From positions 3,658,001 to 3,722,000 of the forward strand of contig JANFOG010000002.1 in the NCBI GenBank assembly GCA_024336345.1: a stretch of DNA of 64,000 bases, written 5' to 3'. This stretch comes from Mariannaea sp. PMI_226. Lineage: Eukaryota > Ascomycota > Sordariomycetes > Hypocreales > Nectriaceae. Every line of letters starts with the position of its first letter. Positions within the stretch are counted from its first letter, which is position 1. Positions 35,091-46,843 of the stretch are shown one piece after another. The notes beneath the pieces are model-generated. The model saw only the letters and a program-made list of their open reading frames with translations. It did no database searches and was not told where the DNA came from. Made by a program: the position numbers and the translations under genes.

Positions 35091-35215
35091 CCAGTAACCC
35101 GCGCCTTACCCCTAGAGGTTGTCCGCACCTCACACTTTACCTCTAGAGGTCGTCCGAAGCGCACCTTGCCTCTAGAGGTTGTCTGCACCACACCTTACCT
35201 CTAGAGGTTGAACGT
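35091..35215. repeat. Tandem array of palindromic CTCTAGAG units
   Basis: Four imperfect units of 29-31 bases share the core CACCTTACCTCTAGAGGTTG. The CTAGAGG cores start at 35112, 35143, 35172 and 35201. Three of the cores are the self-complementary CCTCTAGAGG. The same ten bases occur once more at about 37531. It lies in a 5.8 kb gene-free spacer between pyc and MPC1 and could bind a dimeric regulator. Confidence 0.7.
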
Positions 35216-38200
35216 CCCACACGCCTCCAGCCGGCGTTGCGGCCACCCATCTGTGGTTTCGCCCTGGCTTACCATACCATGGACAAAGGGAAGGCCAGTC
35301 AAGGATCCACGTTTGCTTCGCTTTGGCGGTCCATTAATGCCGAGGATGCACCACATACGAGCACTGGGACCAAAGACCCTGCCTACTGCGAAGTCCTCGA
35401 CCCTGAGAGAAACCCCGCTTCGCCCCTGATCCTTGTCCACCAGCTCTTCCACACACAGAGCCTCAGCATGTGGTATTGTGGAATTAGCGGGTGGCACATT
35501 CTGTTGGCGCGCGTGCATGTTGCAGCCATTTAACCCAGTCATCTTGCGGGACGGCTGGTGTAGCACCAAGTGTCGACCCCCCCAAACCCACGCTGTCATC
35601 TTCATACCATGACCAGCTCCGGCCGACGATTTATCTTACGCCGACCACCGCCGCGAATCTCGAACTGCGAAGCTCGAGCTCCGAGCCCTCAGGTCCGAGC
35701 TCCAACTCGGTGGGCGACTGCGGGGTGCATTTCTCCGCTGCCGTGGCCGTGGCGATCCCCTCGACTGACGTTGAAGCACCTAGACGCGCGGCTCGCCGTT
35801 CGCCGGCCGGTTAACCACCACACTGACAGCCTACCAGCTTCTATCTCAGTCATCAACAACACTTTCACATCGCCAAATACAGGCTTGTCTCCGCATTCAC
35901 TGACATGATTGATACAGCTTCTCAAGCAAAATCAGATGGGGATACGGATACTGATACACGACTGGGGTATGTAACGCAGCTCTCGTTTGTAGCCTAGGAG
36001 CCGGCCCGTACACCATTGAATCTCAATCAAGCCCTGGAGCCGATGCTGGCGTCAAAAGCCATAGGGGCTCGGTGACTTCCCGTCGTTAGAAAGGAAATGA
36101 CCCGGGGCTGTATCTGTCTTTTTCGCCGGAAAGATCTCCATCCCACACCCACCCATAGGCATTGGTCCCCCCATACTCAACCATGCATACATCTGTACCT
36201 TGTTTATTATTTCCTATTTTCAAGACCCCACCCCCACGGAGGTTAAAGGCCGACCAACTTCAAAGATAGCTTCACGCATTACATCTCTATGAGACTTTGT
36301 CAATGTGCTTCCCCCCAACGACGAACACGGCCCAGCTCAAGTCGTTACACAGAGCTCACCCACCCCCTCCCCTTCGCTCCTCTGCCTCAATTTTTTCTGC
36401 CCTCCCCCCCCCCCCCCCCCCCAAATATCTCCTTCAATTAGAAATCCTCAGCACATCTCCGTTGCCCTCGGCATAGACCCTCCAACGGAAGGATGAGTGA
36501 GGCCTGGGGTTAGCCTACGCTTATGCTTGTTCATGCTTCCAATTGCTTCCAATCTAAATCCAATAACATTCATAAACACACCCCTTCGTTTAGCTCAAGG
36601 AGATGAGATAACTTCGTCCGTTTTGTAGCGGCGCATGACAGAGCCTTCATCAAACTGTGGCAGTACGGCCGGCAAGGCATTGCAAATCCTAATTAGCACC
36701 AATGAGTACCTCCCTAAGGTAAGATCGGCTATTCCATTGGTGCGCATTCTTTCCCGCTCCATCCACCAGCATATGTCGCAGATGTTCCCACCACCTTTCT
36801 TGACAGTTCTTTTTTTGTGAATTTCTCTTTTTATCCAAGAGGAAGTTTACGCCGATGTCTCGTCCGGATGCGCTAGCTCCGACCTCGGCTTTCGGTGTAC
36901 GGTGTACCCCAACTTTTGGATCCCGGGGAGGTTCAATAAGGTTAAACTGGGAATAGTCAAGTGAGAGCTCAGACAAAATCCAGGCCAGTCGATGTGTAGA
37001 GAGGTAGATACCGTACTGTACGTACTCCCAACACGGAGGCAGGGCTGACGAATGCCGAAGAAGGGATCTTGATTGTCTCAACTAGTATGCCGCGTCTGTT
37101 CGCTGGGATGGTGATCCCGAGAAATGCGCGGACACGACATCCCCAGGCTCAGCCAGCGCAATCTGTCTCCAGCCACGGGAACATGTCGTCCATCAAGGGA
37201 TCTCCCGCCTCCCGCTTTCCCCATTCCCCTACCTACGATCGACCCAGAGCTGGCAATGCACCTATTTTTGCAATTCCGGTGTCCGGGAGTGGTCTTCTTT
37301 GATCTCCGTAGAGTTTCCCCTACGGTTCCCCAAACAAGAAAAAAGGTACCTACACCTGGCCAACCTGTAGACCCGGCGAGTTGTCGGGTAATTCATACTG
37401 CCTCAGGCTGGCATTGGCAGGCAGACGTGCCGGCCAAGCATTGAATGGCCATCTGGCCCTGAGACATTTTTTTTCCCTCTCCTTATCTCAACCGGAGTTC
37501 AGCGATGCGAGGCTTTCTGTTCACCCTTAACCTCTAGAGGATGAGTGCCGTGACGTGCTGCAGATGGCGCGCATCATGTGGGAATATGGACCAGGGAGGG
37601 GGATGTTTGGCAAGCAATAATGTGTGCGACTGCAACCTGGGAGAAGCGGCTAGCCAAGGATACAAGCGGACTCAGCAATCCCCCATGTGCATTCGCAATT
37701 TGTTGTTGGCCAACGGATTGCATGGCGGGTCAACTTCCCCTCGCCCATTGTTCCATGGAAGGATGGTACATTCGTCCTCCGTCTATCGCACTTCGCTGCG
37801 CCACGCAGGTCCAATGAGTTTGCCCACGGCCGGGGGTCCCCACGTTCACAACGACGTCTCTCGATGCGACCTCAGTTTCCGCTCACTGCCCCTTGCTTGC
37901 CATTGGCTTCACAATCGGCCACCCAGAGGCAAGATCGGATTATCCAGCCGGACCCACTTGGGCCAGATCTTCCCCTCGCTGCGGGATTCTCATGCTCTAG
38001 GCCCCTCCCCAGAGCTCAGCGCTGAGTGGCTGGCTTGTTTCACTCTCTTAGTTCATCATGAAGATAGAGCTGTCGGGTACAACGTCCGCCAAGCTCCCTT
38101 TCAGCCGTGATGGTGGAGTGTTGGACAGGTTCCGAAGGCCAGTTCTGACCGAGTTCAAAACCGCAACCGTTCCTACATAGCTAATTGACAGGAAGTCTCA

Positions 38201-38731
38201 TTTTCAAATCGAAGCGACATGTTTCCTTAACGTTGGTTGTTGTTGTTGGTTGACTGCCTGACAAGGGGGGACCATGGACAAGCAATATCTGGAGTAAGTT
38301 TTGCGGGGGATTCATGCTTCACGCTCACTCGCTCATTTCACTCACACCAAGCGCATCTTGGCATGGGCAATATTTGGTCGACCATGGTCTAAAACGATGA
38401 TAAATTTGTCTAAAACTGGGGGGAAATACAGAAATGTCGTTCCCTTGCGCACCTTGTTTTGGGGGGGCACTGCAGGTACCCAGGTCATGGTGCAATCTAG
38501 ATGGGCATGGAGACCAATCTCCCATCTCGCAGCTGCATAATGGCGTGGGTTTGGTTTTTGCGTGGTCGGTCTTGGGACCACGCACACACTCTCCGAACCC
38601 CGAGCTTCAGAACCCGAGACGCTTCCCAGCCTAATTATCAATAATCGCCCCAAGCAACACTCCAGCAAACACAAAAGAAAAAACCCTTTACCGCATTCTC
38701 CTTCCCCAAAAAACTACGGCTTCAATCCCCT
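35216..38731. other. Gene-poor spacer between pyc and MPC1
   Basis: It contains a C-tract of about 18 bases near 36405-36422 and many short frames. The longest, 37541-38110 on the plus strand (189 codons), has no domain, no biased codon use and antisense competitors, so I do not call it. A single CCTCTAGAGG palindrome lies at about 37531. Confidence 0.4.
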
Positions 38732-39541
38732 TTATTTGCTAACTGCAGCCTCTGCCTTTGCTGCGGCCTCGCCAATCTTGGACTTGGCAACCTCAGCAGC
38801 CTGGGCCATCTGCTCCTTTCCACCCCAGTAGTGGTAGTTCATGTATCGGTAGCCCTGGGTAAGCTGGGCACACTCGTTCACGAAGTGGCAGGCGAAGAGG
38901 AGGTAGTTTCGAGGTGTCACGGCGAGGGAGTAGCGCATGAAGGTTCCGGCATAGATGATGAGAGCACCGGTCATCTGTCCGGAGATCCTACAAGGTGGGT
39001 GAGTCAGCATCATCAGGTCCACGTCGGAAAGGAAGCCATGAGGTAGGGGTAAGTCTTACATGTCAGGGCTCTTCTGAGTATCCAAGATGGCAGCGATGGG
39101 GATTCCAAAGTTGGAGGCGGGGCCCCAGAAATCTATGTGAAGCCCAAGGTCAGTATAATCTCTCATGATGTTGTTGCGCCTCAGGTGATGTTGGCGATGG
39201 GCAGACCATCACGACACTTTTTGGAAGCTTCATTTTGAAGACCAAAAATGACCGGCGATGATTTAACCAGCGCAACGGAGATGTCTGCAACTAGAAACCT
39301 CCTTCAACGCGTATTGTTTTTGCAATATGTGTCAAAATCGGTGCTCATGACGACTGTTCCAACCCGTAGTGTGGCAGCTCTTGGGTGGTCGGCGGGGATA
39401 TCGGAGGTCGCTCAAAAAAAAAATTTAGGGGGGGGATTTCTCCCCTATAATCTGGGTGCAACACATACGGGTAGAGCAGAGGTAATCCGACACCGGGTTT
39501 GACCGGATCTTTGCGTTGATAGCCTTGATAACTGCAGCCAT
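38732..39541 (-). CDS. MPC1: Mitochondrial pyruvate carrier subunit 1
   Basis: Exons 39541-39469, 39132-39060 and 38987-38732 give 133 residues; junctions read CST-HFWGP and SPDM-ISGQM. The protein carries the MPC signature: [55 protein letters not shown] and [15 protein letters not shown]. These are the two to three inner-membrane helices of the carrier. MPC1 pairs with MPC2 or MPC3 to import pyruvate into the matrix. The C-terminal 25 residues are an Ala/Lys-rich helix ([20 protein letters not shown]) that extends the usual core. The start is the first ATG before a conserved short N-terminus. It lies about 6 kb upstream of pyruvate carboxylase, on the same strand. Confidence 0.93.
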
Positions 39542-41117
39542 TTTTTCCAGAAGATATGAAAGCTGTTCTTTTGGGTTGTTGCGTGCGCGTCGTGGAGAGG
39601 TTGTGAGAGTCCAGTTTGCGCTCTCCCCTCCTCCCCTTTGAGGTCAATATCGGGGAGCCGAAAATTGGACGATGTTGAGAGGTCACGTGTCTGCCGTCAT
39701 AACTACCAATCTACATCATCGCCCCAACATCTGGGACGTAGATCTATGTCCGGTATCGCTCTGCACGATACAATAATCCCTGTGGCTGACAGTACATCTT
39801 ACAACATTTCTAAAAATGCACCTTTCAGTCTCATTTTTTGATATATTTTCTGCTTCAAAACCGATTACACCGTCCTAGATAAAAGTCTAGAAAACGGAGC
39901 CGTAGCATTTGCAAGCTCATTGACAGTCGTCTGATAGATCATAAACTGACGCCACACCAAGTTCATCCAAGCGTTCTTTTGTGGGGTTAATCAAGGTACG
40001 CGATGCTTCTGGCGGATCGCCCCCCAGACTCCATGGGCAGCACGGGGGGGTGGTCTGCTCGCAAAGGTCGTCCGCCAGGGGGGGTGATCAAGTGCAACCC
40101 GCATCGCGGCATGATTCTGGTGTCAAGCAAAGAAAAACGGTAAACGGCGCTACGTCATGTTTTGGCCGAAAGAAGCCAAGGTTACCTGAGAAGGAAGGCT
40201 ATGAACAGTAGGTAGTTTTTAACTGCCGGTAGCTCTTTGATGCTAAAAGGACAAATGAATCTAATGTGTTTCCGAAAGCCTCCCGAAAGCATCGGTATCC
40301 CAGGCCGCCCTCCTCCGCTGCTCCGGGGAAAACTTACACCAAGATCCACCGGGAGCAAGGTACAGCTCCCCAGGATTTCAGCCTCCGACGCCCGCATCGT
40401 TCATTCGAAAAGAAAAGAAAAAAGAGGGCTGCAACCGCCCAGAAGGGCTGAGAGCTAAGGGGGTGTGTGAAACTTGTGAATGAGGATTCGGTGCGCGCGC
40501 TCTCGGAGGCTGGAGATACGTCTCCCCGGAGTCTCCCGAAAGCTCCCATCAATGTCCTACGCTTTGCTTCGGGAGATGTTGCCGCCAACATTGGCAATGT
40601 TGCTTCTAGCTTGATTATTAAGTCCATGGCTATTGCCGAGGCTTCTCGAACACCTCAAACCTTCACACATTCACCGAGGGTGTATAACGGACTCTGACCG
40701 AACACTACCGACGGTGGACGGTCACGATGCCGATCCATCACACTCCTCCGGAAGTTCACGTACAGGTATACATTGATCGGGTCAAATCCCCCCCTACTAG
40801 GTCGTTTTCCAAGGTAGTAGTAGCAAAATCCTGGTTATATCCGATACGGGTTATTCCTTGGGGGTGTAGCTACAAATGAGAAGAAGGTGAATATGGACAG
40901 GTGAGTTTGATTCTCCTCCTCTATGTACATTGTATATCAATCAGTGATATCAAGCAGTTCCCACTCACAACTGGGACTTGGGTTCTTGACTCTTCATGGC
41001 TAGTAACCCCAGACCACGAGGTTTGACCCCAGAGTTCGGCTCCCCAGCTAACTTTGTTCGTGCAAGATTGGGGAGAAAAAAAAATACAAAGTTGCATTCG
41101 TAATATAGGGGGTATAT
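39542..41117. other. Intergenic region, no gene supported
   Basis: Promoter of MPC1 and 3' flank of the glycosyltransferase gene. Frames on both strands at 40180-40700 overlap and lack domains. No repeats are recognised apart from G-tracts near 39430 and 40050-40080. Confidence 0.4.
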
Positions 41118-42401
41118 CTATCGTAGTGGCCATGGTCCCTTCTCGAAACTAAAGTTCCAGGTTGTTTTGAGATATCCCTTCTCCGAGGAACACCTAATTC
41201 CAATGTGCTGCAGGACACTCGGAACCATGACCCATTTCTTCAACCGGTCTCTATCTGCGATCATATCAATGAAGGAGTCGCCGGCAATGTCGTGGGGAGG
41301 TTCTCGTAAAGCACGCTCGAGGGGCTCGAGATTCCGATACGGCATTGCCAAGCCCTGCGCGCAGCACCCGTACTGTGGCATTTCATGAACTCCAACTGCG
41401 TACGGGCTCACCAACAGTCTTCCAGCCATGAAATACAGCGCAATGTATGCTGCCATCCAAGCGGCGATGAGGAAGACGAGGCCAGAGTTAGCCCTGACCA
41501 GATCCGTGGCCTTCAACTGCCTCATGGCGGGAGATCTCCATCGCACCAAAAGAACTGCGCCGGCAACTATCGAGAATAGAAGAATGCTGTTTCCAAGATA
41601 AACGTGCCATTCTTCAGAGTTCCAGCCCAGGTACGTTTCGGTATAGAAGAGCCGGATGTATAGCCAATCCTCCTTCCCGTTGCTTCGTGCCTCTACTTCT
41701 TCGATCGATCGAGTGAGTCGTTTGAACCAGTCCCGAGAGGCAATCACGTCATCCTCAATTAGCACGAAGTAGTCAGCGCCTTGATCACGGCAAGCGCCCA
41801 TCAGGTTCGCGTAGTCCAGCTGCACGCGTTTGTTTCGCAGGTCGTCGGGCAACCAGCGCATTGAGGAGTTTGAGATATGGTGGTAGCCCAAGTCGTCCGG
41901 CTGTTCATCGCCATAGACGATGACCTCGTCGGCAATGTGCTTGAGCCAGTCCTGCCCGAAGCCGGGATGGATCCTGGGATCATTTTCACCCAGGAGAACC
42001 TTCAAATTGAGTCTCTTCCGTTCCTCGAGGCTCAATGTGTCGACTAGAGATGCAATGGTTTTGTCGATAAAGTTCTCTCTGTCCCTCAGAATGCTCGGTA
42101 TTCCAACGCATAGCTTAACTCCTTCCGGCTGTTTGCCATTGTTGACGCTGTCTTTGTTGCCAGATGGCTTGGCGCCGTTTAGGTAGATGTCGGGTTTGGC
42201 GGCAGTTGCTGAAGTCGATACGGCCTTGTGGACGAAGTCCAGAGCTTCAGTCTCGCGAATCGCAGAGTATTGTTGTGTGTAGGCTCGGGTTGAGTCGTAG
42301 AACAAAGTTGAAGGGTCGTGGTAGGAATTGTTCTGGCAGTATCGAAAGAATAAGAGCCAAACAAGGGCCAATGCCAGGTTCGTGATGGCAAATGGCCTCA
42401 T
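41118..42401 (-). CDS. PGAP4/TMEM246-type membrane glycosyltransferase
   Basis: A single exon of 427 residues from ATG 42401 (MRPFAITNLALALVWLLFF), which begins with a type II signal anchor at about residues 5-22. The lumenal part has a GT-A fold: KLCVGIPSILRDRENFIDKTIASL, then ADYFVLIEDDVIASRDWF with the metal-binding acidic motif near residue 215. Two further transmembrane helices (about 267-285 and 304-327) interrupt the glycosyltransferase domain. That tandem insertion is the hallmark of PGAP4/TMEM246, a Golgi enzyme that adds a GalNAc side chain to GPI anchors. The domain resumes with GCCAQGLAMPYRNLE. In fungi the donor and acceptor are not established. The frame extends upstream to 42491; the upstream ATG would push the anchor inward. 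Confidence 0.82.
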   Translation of the reverse strand: MRPFAITNLALALVWLLFFRYCQNNSYHDPSTLFYDSTRAYTQQYSAIRETEALDFVHKAVSTSATAAKPDIYLNGAKPSGNKDSVNNGKQPEGVKLCVGIPSILRDRENFIDKTIASLVDTLSLEERKRLNLKVLLGENDPRIHPGFGQDWLKHIADEVIVYGDEQPDDLGYHHISNSSMRWLPDDLRNKRVQLDYANLMGACRDQGADYFVLIEDDVIASRDWFKRLTRSIEEVEARSNGKEDWLYIRLFYTETYLGWNSEEWHVYLGNSILLFSIVAGAVLLVRWRSPAMRQLKATDLVRANSGLVFLIAAWMAAYIALYFMAGRLLVSPYAVGVHEMPQYGCCAQGLAMPYRNLEPLERALREPPHDIAGDSFIDMIADRDRLKKWVMVPSVLQHIGIRCSSEKGYLKTTWNFSFEKGPWPLR

Positions 42402-45067
42402 GGTTGGCTGGTTGGTTGGTCGGTGGTAGATGCCCCCGTATACGATAAAAAAAGAGTCCTGCTCCGAGCGGTAGGAAGGCTTACATGACAACCAACAGCA
42501 TGGCTTGATTCACAACCCGCAGACTGCGATCAGCATTAGCGCTTCATGCAATGTCGTCGCGTTCGGCTCTCGGTCAGATCTTACAACCAAGCAGAAATGA
42601 ATGCACTTTTCATTAACAAAGAAGAACAGCAATAAGGGGGGAAATGAGCAAAGAGCTGTAGAGGTGGTGGAATATACAAGGGGGAAAAAGAAGTATGAAG
42701 TGAGGGCCAACCCAATTGAGGCTGAAGCTCACAGAAATTTAGGGGGGGGCAATAAAATATTGTAGAATACAAAAAGAACAAGTCTACGTAGGTGGCAGCC
42801 ATGTAGGTGTGGGGATGAAGCGTCTTTAATGCAAGCTCTAAAAGAACCCTCGCTATAAAATGCGTCGCTAGTTGGCGGGGAACCCTTCACAAGTGATCCA
42901 ACCAGAGGAGAATCTCCAATTTCATCTCTCCGTATTTGGTGAAGATTTTTGGGGGGAGGGGGGCTTTCTCTTTCTAGGATGGATGGGTAACTGGGACTGG
43001 GTAGGGCAGTTGGGCAGGCAGTCAGAGAACCTTTAGCTTGAACTTGAGTGAGGCTGAGCAAATGGGAGATGAGTGGATCAGCTGTCAAAAGGGGATTGAA
43101 GCGGATTGATGCAAATTGATGCTTCTTTGAGTTGAGCGGCGTTTCGAATAACGCTGGAAAGGAACCTTGGAAGGCTATGATGTATATAGAAGCGGATGAT
43201 TGACCGCTATATTATGTACTATCACCTATTTTTAGGAGGAGGGGGGGAGGGGATTTCTTCCTTCAACTCCCTCTTGGACATTTGGATTGTCGCGTGCGGC
43301 CATGTACGAAGTACATATTCCATATTTATTGTACGATACAGTGGGGGGAGGGGAAACTCATTTACCTGATGCGGAATACCTCAGCCCAGCAGTACCCTGT
43401 CCGTAGTTGGGTAGACGTAAGTATGCTCGCGGCTAGAGTTTCAACACTGGTCTCAGAAAGTGCCCCAAAACATGACCGTTTTCGCCGCATTGTCTTTGTC
43501 TGGCGGTTGGCTGGTGGTGTGTGTGTGTGTGACGCTTGGGGATGGGTAGAGGGTAGTGGGTGACGGGGCCCGTTCTCGAAAACAAAGGGGGAGGCAATTA
43601 ATTGCCAGTGTCGGCCAATCCCCGCTGACTGTCTTGTGAGTAACTTGCTTGCCATTGGCACTTGTGTGTCCAAAATACCCTTTTGCTACCATAGTTATCT
43701 GTAGTGCTGATGCCGATCCCGTAAGCATTGCACTGTGACGTTTTATTCTCATGTCGGTCCCTGTTTGGACAGGGATTTGGTGTTTTCATTTTATTATGGA
43801 TTCCTGCCAGGGACTTACCAGGTCTGTCAAGTGATCAGGGGATATGAAGGTTAAAATTGACAACGCAGAGCGACTCAAAGTCAAGGGTGGGTGGTATTAT
43901 GATGCAGACACTGGACTGATGCTCCCTGAGCAATTGATGAATGATGGAGGTAATCAGTGGCCCTTTTTTGGATGCCCCCCTCCAAACCGCGCGGGTAATT
44001 TAGAGTTAAACCAGCCACATTTCGCAAACATCTAATCTGTACGGAGTAATCTGTACAGAATAATCTGTACTTGGTACTGTGTAAGTCGCCGCGTGTCTCT
44101 TCAGGGGGCTTCGCTTCTCATTCGCTGGACCGTATTCGCGTAGCTGACATTAACTCCTGCAAGCCGCCATTCTACAAAGTACATCCTGCATATACGTGCA
44201 TTGAACCGGAAGCAACTAATTAAGATAGTCTTGCACTTTGGATGTACGAATGCTGTTGGCATGATACATCCATGTGATCCCCGAGTCGATCAGCATCCTC
44301 TGCTGGGCGGCCGACTCGTGTTCTCATACATCATGTCAGATCGAGATGGAGCCAATTCAGTGCCCAAATCCGGCAATGAAGTACAGCAGATCTATCACGT
44401 ACTAACGCTTTATCCAGTCTTTGCGAATATTATCCTAACGAATAGTTTGTAGTTTGTAATATCGGGGTAACAAATGGAAAGCCACCAGTTATTACAGTAT
44501 GAAAAACAGTCTTGCCGTAGTTGGGGGAATTTTTTTTTTTTGACTCGGTCGTGCGTTAATGTTTGGAACCAAGTTTAGCGGGTGCGATAAAACTACCTAC
44601 CCTGTATCAAGAACGGTAACTATCGATGAGCAGATCTTAACGATCAGGAACCGGGCTGTCTCAGACAAGAAGCTGGAGAAGATTGGCCACCAGAGAATAC
44701 AACACCCAGCAGTTTTGTCGCGCCTGAGGAGGATGCACGACAGAAAAGGAGGTCACGTGATAAATAGCACGTGCTGGCAGCACTCTGTGTATGTCATCCG
44801 TCAGAATACAGGCAGCAAACGCCGTCTGTAAACAGAGCTGCGCAAACAAGCCGAGTGTTCAGCGCTGCCACAATAAATCTCATTATTTGTCATTTTTCAA
44901 ACATTAATTATAATCCTCATTCATTCTCATCCGAATTTCGCCCAAACAGAGGAGAAACAGCCTCGTGTTGTTTTTCTTCCATTGCACAAAGTCTCTTATT
45001 AAACTGGGGCGCCTTGAGCCCACCTCGCCGGCCAAAAGGCAAGGAAATCTATCCCTTGGCCGGAAGG
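42402..45067. other. Intergenic region between divergent genes
   Basis: The promoters of the glycosyltransferase (minus) and of the 408-residue gene (plus). A GT microsatellite lies at about 43518-43532. No gene or RNA is recognised in the 2.6 kb; the frames at 42581-43088 (minus) and 43282-43752 lack domains. Confidence 0.4.
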
Positions 45068-46368
45068 ATGACAGACAACGACCTGGAAAGGACACAGCCT
45101 GAAAGTTCAGAAGGAATGCCTAGCCATGATGGTGGGAATACGATAAGCAATACAGAAGGCCCAAGAAAGCAGTCTCCTTATGTACCCCAATTTTCAACCA
45201 CAGCCTCATTGATCCTTGATCGAATAAAGGGAGGATCACGCGTTCCATGGAGTAACCAAGCTTCGATAGCGACAGGCACTGCCAGCGTGGAATTCCCTAC
45301 GGAATCCGCTGTACGCTCAGGCACCGAAAGGACTTCTGTCCATGGCTTGAGTGACACCCTCCTAATGCCCGCCGCTGCTGTATCAGAAACTCACCACAAG
45401 TCCTTTTTCACCGAGACTCCAGAGCCAACGGTGAGTGGAGTCAAGAGGAAGCGAGAGTCACCGCAAAGGGCGGTGGACTTTACTCAAAGCACGATTGCGT
45501 TCCCATGGGTTGGCCAACCCAAGAGTACATCATCGTTCTCCCAACCCAGTGAAGTTGTTCGAAACTGTCTGAGATGCGGGGGAACGCTTCAGTTGAACGG
45601 AGGATCGCTGGATAGATCTCTGTGTTTAGCATGTTCAGCAGAAAGAGAACAGCCGGCCCAAGCCATGTCAACAGGGCGCCTCGAGCAACAGGATGAAACA
45701 GAGAGCCTGCGACGGAAACGACTTGCAACTTTTCCAAGCAACATTATCCCTGCAAAACCTGAACTGGTTGGATTTGAATCGGGGAGGGCTTCTAGTTTAT
45801 CGGTAAGTTTCCTCTGCGGATTCAGATTGAGATTTCCCACTAATTTCCTCTTTTTTTTTTCCCTCGTGGCATTTAGAGAACTGAATACTTTGCTTCCAAG
45901 AGAAAGATCGATCTTCTCAATATTCTCTCTCTATGTGACCAACTCAAACCACAGCTTCTCGTAGATGTTCTCGTCTCCGTCTCCAAGAAACACCCAGATT
46001 TACCAATCTTCGACTCGCCTGATTGGGAATCCCAGCTCCCCAGCGCCTCACATTCTGGAAAGGTCACAGCAACAGTTGAAAAGCCGCGACATGGCCACAC
46101 GGTCCTCACCAGCAAGGCGAAAATCAAAACCAAGTCTACCAAGAAGATATTGAAGCGGACGCGAGTCATAGAAGTCATCACGGACGCCCCGGGAGTTGAT
46201 GTAGACGTGCTCCCACTTACGTGGTTGAAAGCCGGCATGGGCATGTATTCGGGGCTGGCGCCGGATACAGAGGACCGGCGGCTCCTCATGGATGAAAACG
46301 ACGAGGAATCATTCAGCCACTTCATGGTGGATAACTTAGGCAATCAAATAATGGAAACGACTGGATGA
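45068..46368 (+). CDS. Unrecognised nuclear-type protein with a CxxC-CxxC motif
   Basis: Exons 45068-45802 and 45877-46368 give 408 residues; donor TCG|GTAAGT, acceptor GCATTTAG, junction SSLS-RTEYFASKRK. The N-terminal 160 residues are Ser/Thr/Pro-rich with a basic patch (GVKRKRESPQ). Residues about 166-190 contain CLRCGGTLQLNGG and CLACSAERE, two CxxC pairs some 20 residues apart that could bind one zinc ion. After the intron comes a helical segment (KIDLLNILSLCDQLKPQLLVDVLVSV) followed by SKKHPDLPIFDSPDW, then a Lys-rich stretch (AKIKTKSTKKILKRTR) and an acidic C-terminus. The look is that of a chromatin or transcription cofactor, but I recognise no family. The upstream in-frame extension is leader. 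Confidence 0.75.
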
Positions 46369-46843
46369 AAGAGAGGAGAATTAATGTTGATATTTGGCTA
46401 CTGACTTGCTTCTGCTCCCATTTTTTCTTTCTCATATCTATCTACCTCTCTTTTGAAGGCCATGTTTGTTAGATATTATGATCAGGCTCCAGGAAAAAGG
46501 AGTTTTAGGAACTGGAATATACAGAGGATTGGTCACGACTCTACCCATCAGCTTCTTTCACACCCATGTCAATGAATCATTGCCAAGAGGACAGAATGAC
46601 CCAACAATTTTCATTACAAACAAGTGTCTCATATTTCATTTCTACATGACTGAAGAATCTACTAGTTATGACATGATAGACATATATCTCTCTCTCTAGG
46701 AAAAGAAAGTATTAAAAGAAAAGTTTTATGAAAGATAATCAACTCTTTTTGGAGGATAGATATTTACCAGGGATCTACTCCCTCGAAAGAGAAAACAAAG
46801 AAGAAAGAAAAAGAGGAGTAAAGTGGTGTTATGGAGAGCGAAT
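46369..46843. terminator. Convergent 3' flanks
   Basis: AT-rich DNA between a plus-strand and a minus-strand gene; both transcripts must end here. No gene is seen. Confidence 0.35.

Noticed and set aside
37541..38110. 189-codon plus frame
   Set aside because: No domain, no signal peptide, competing frames in the other two phases.
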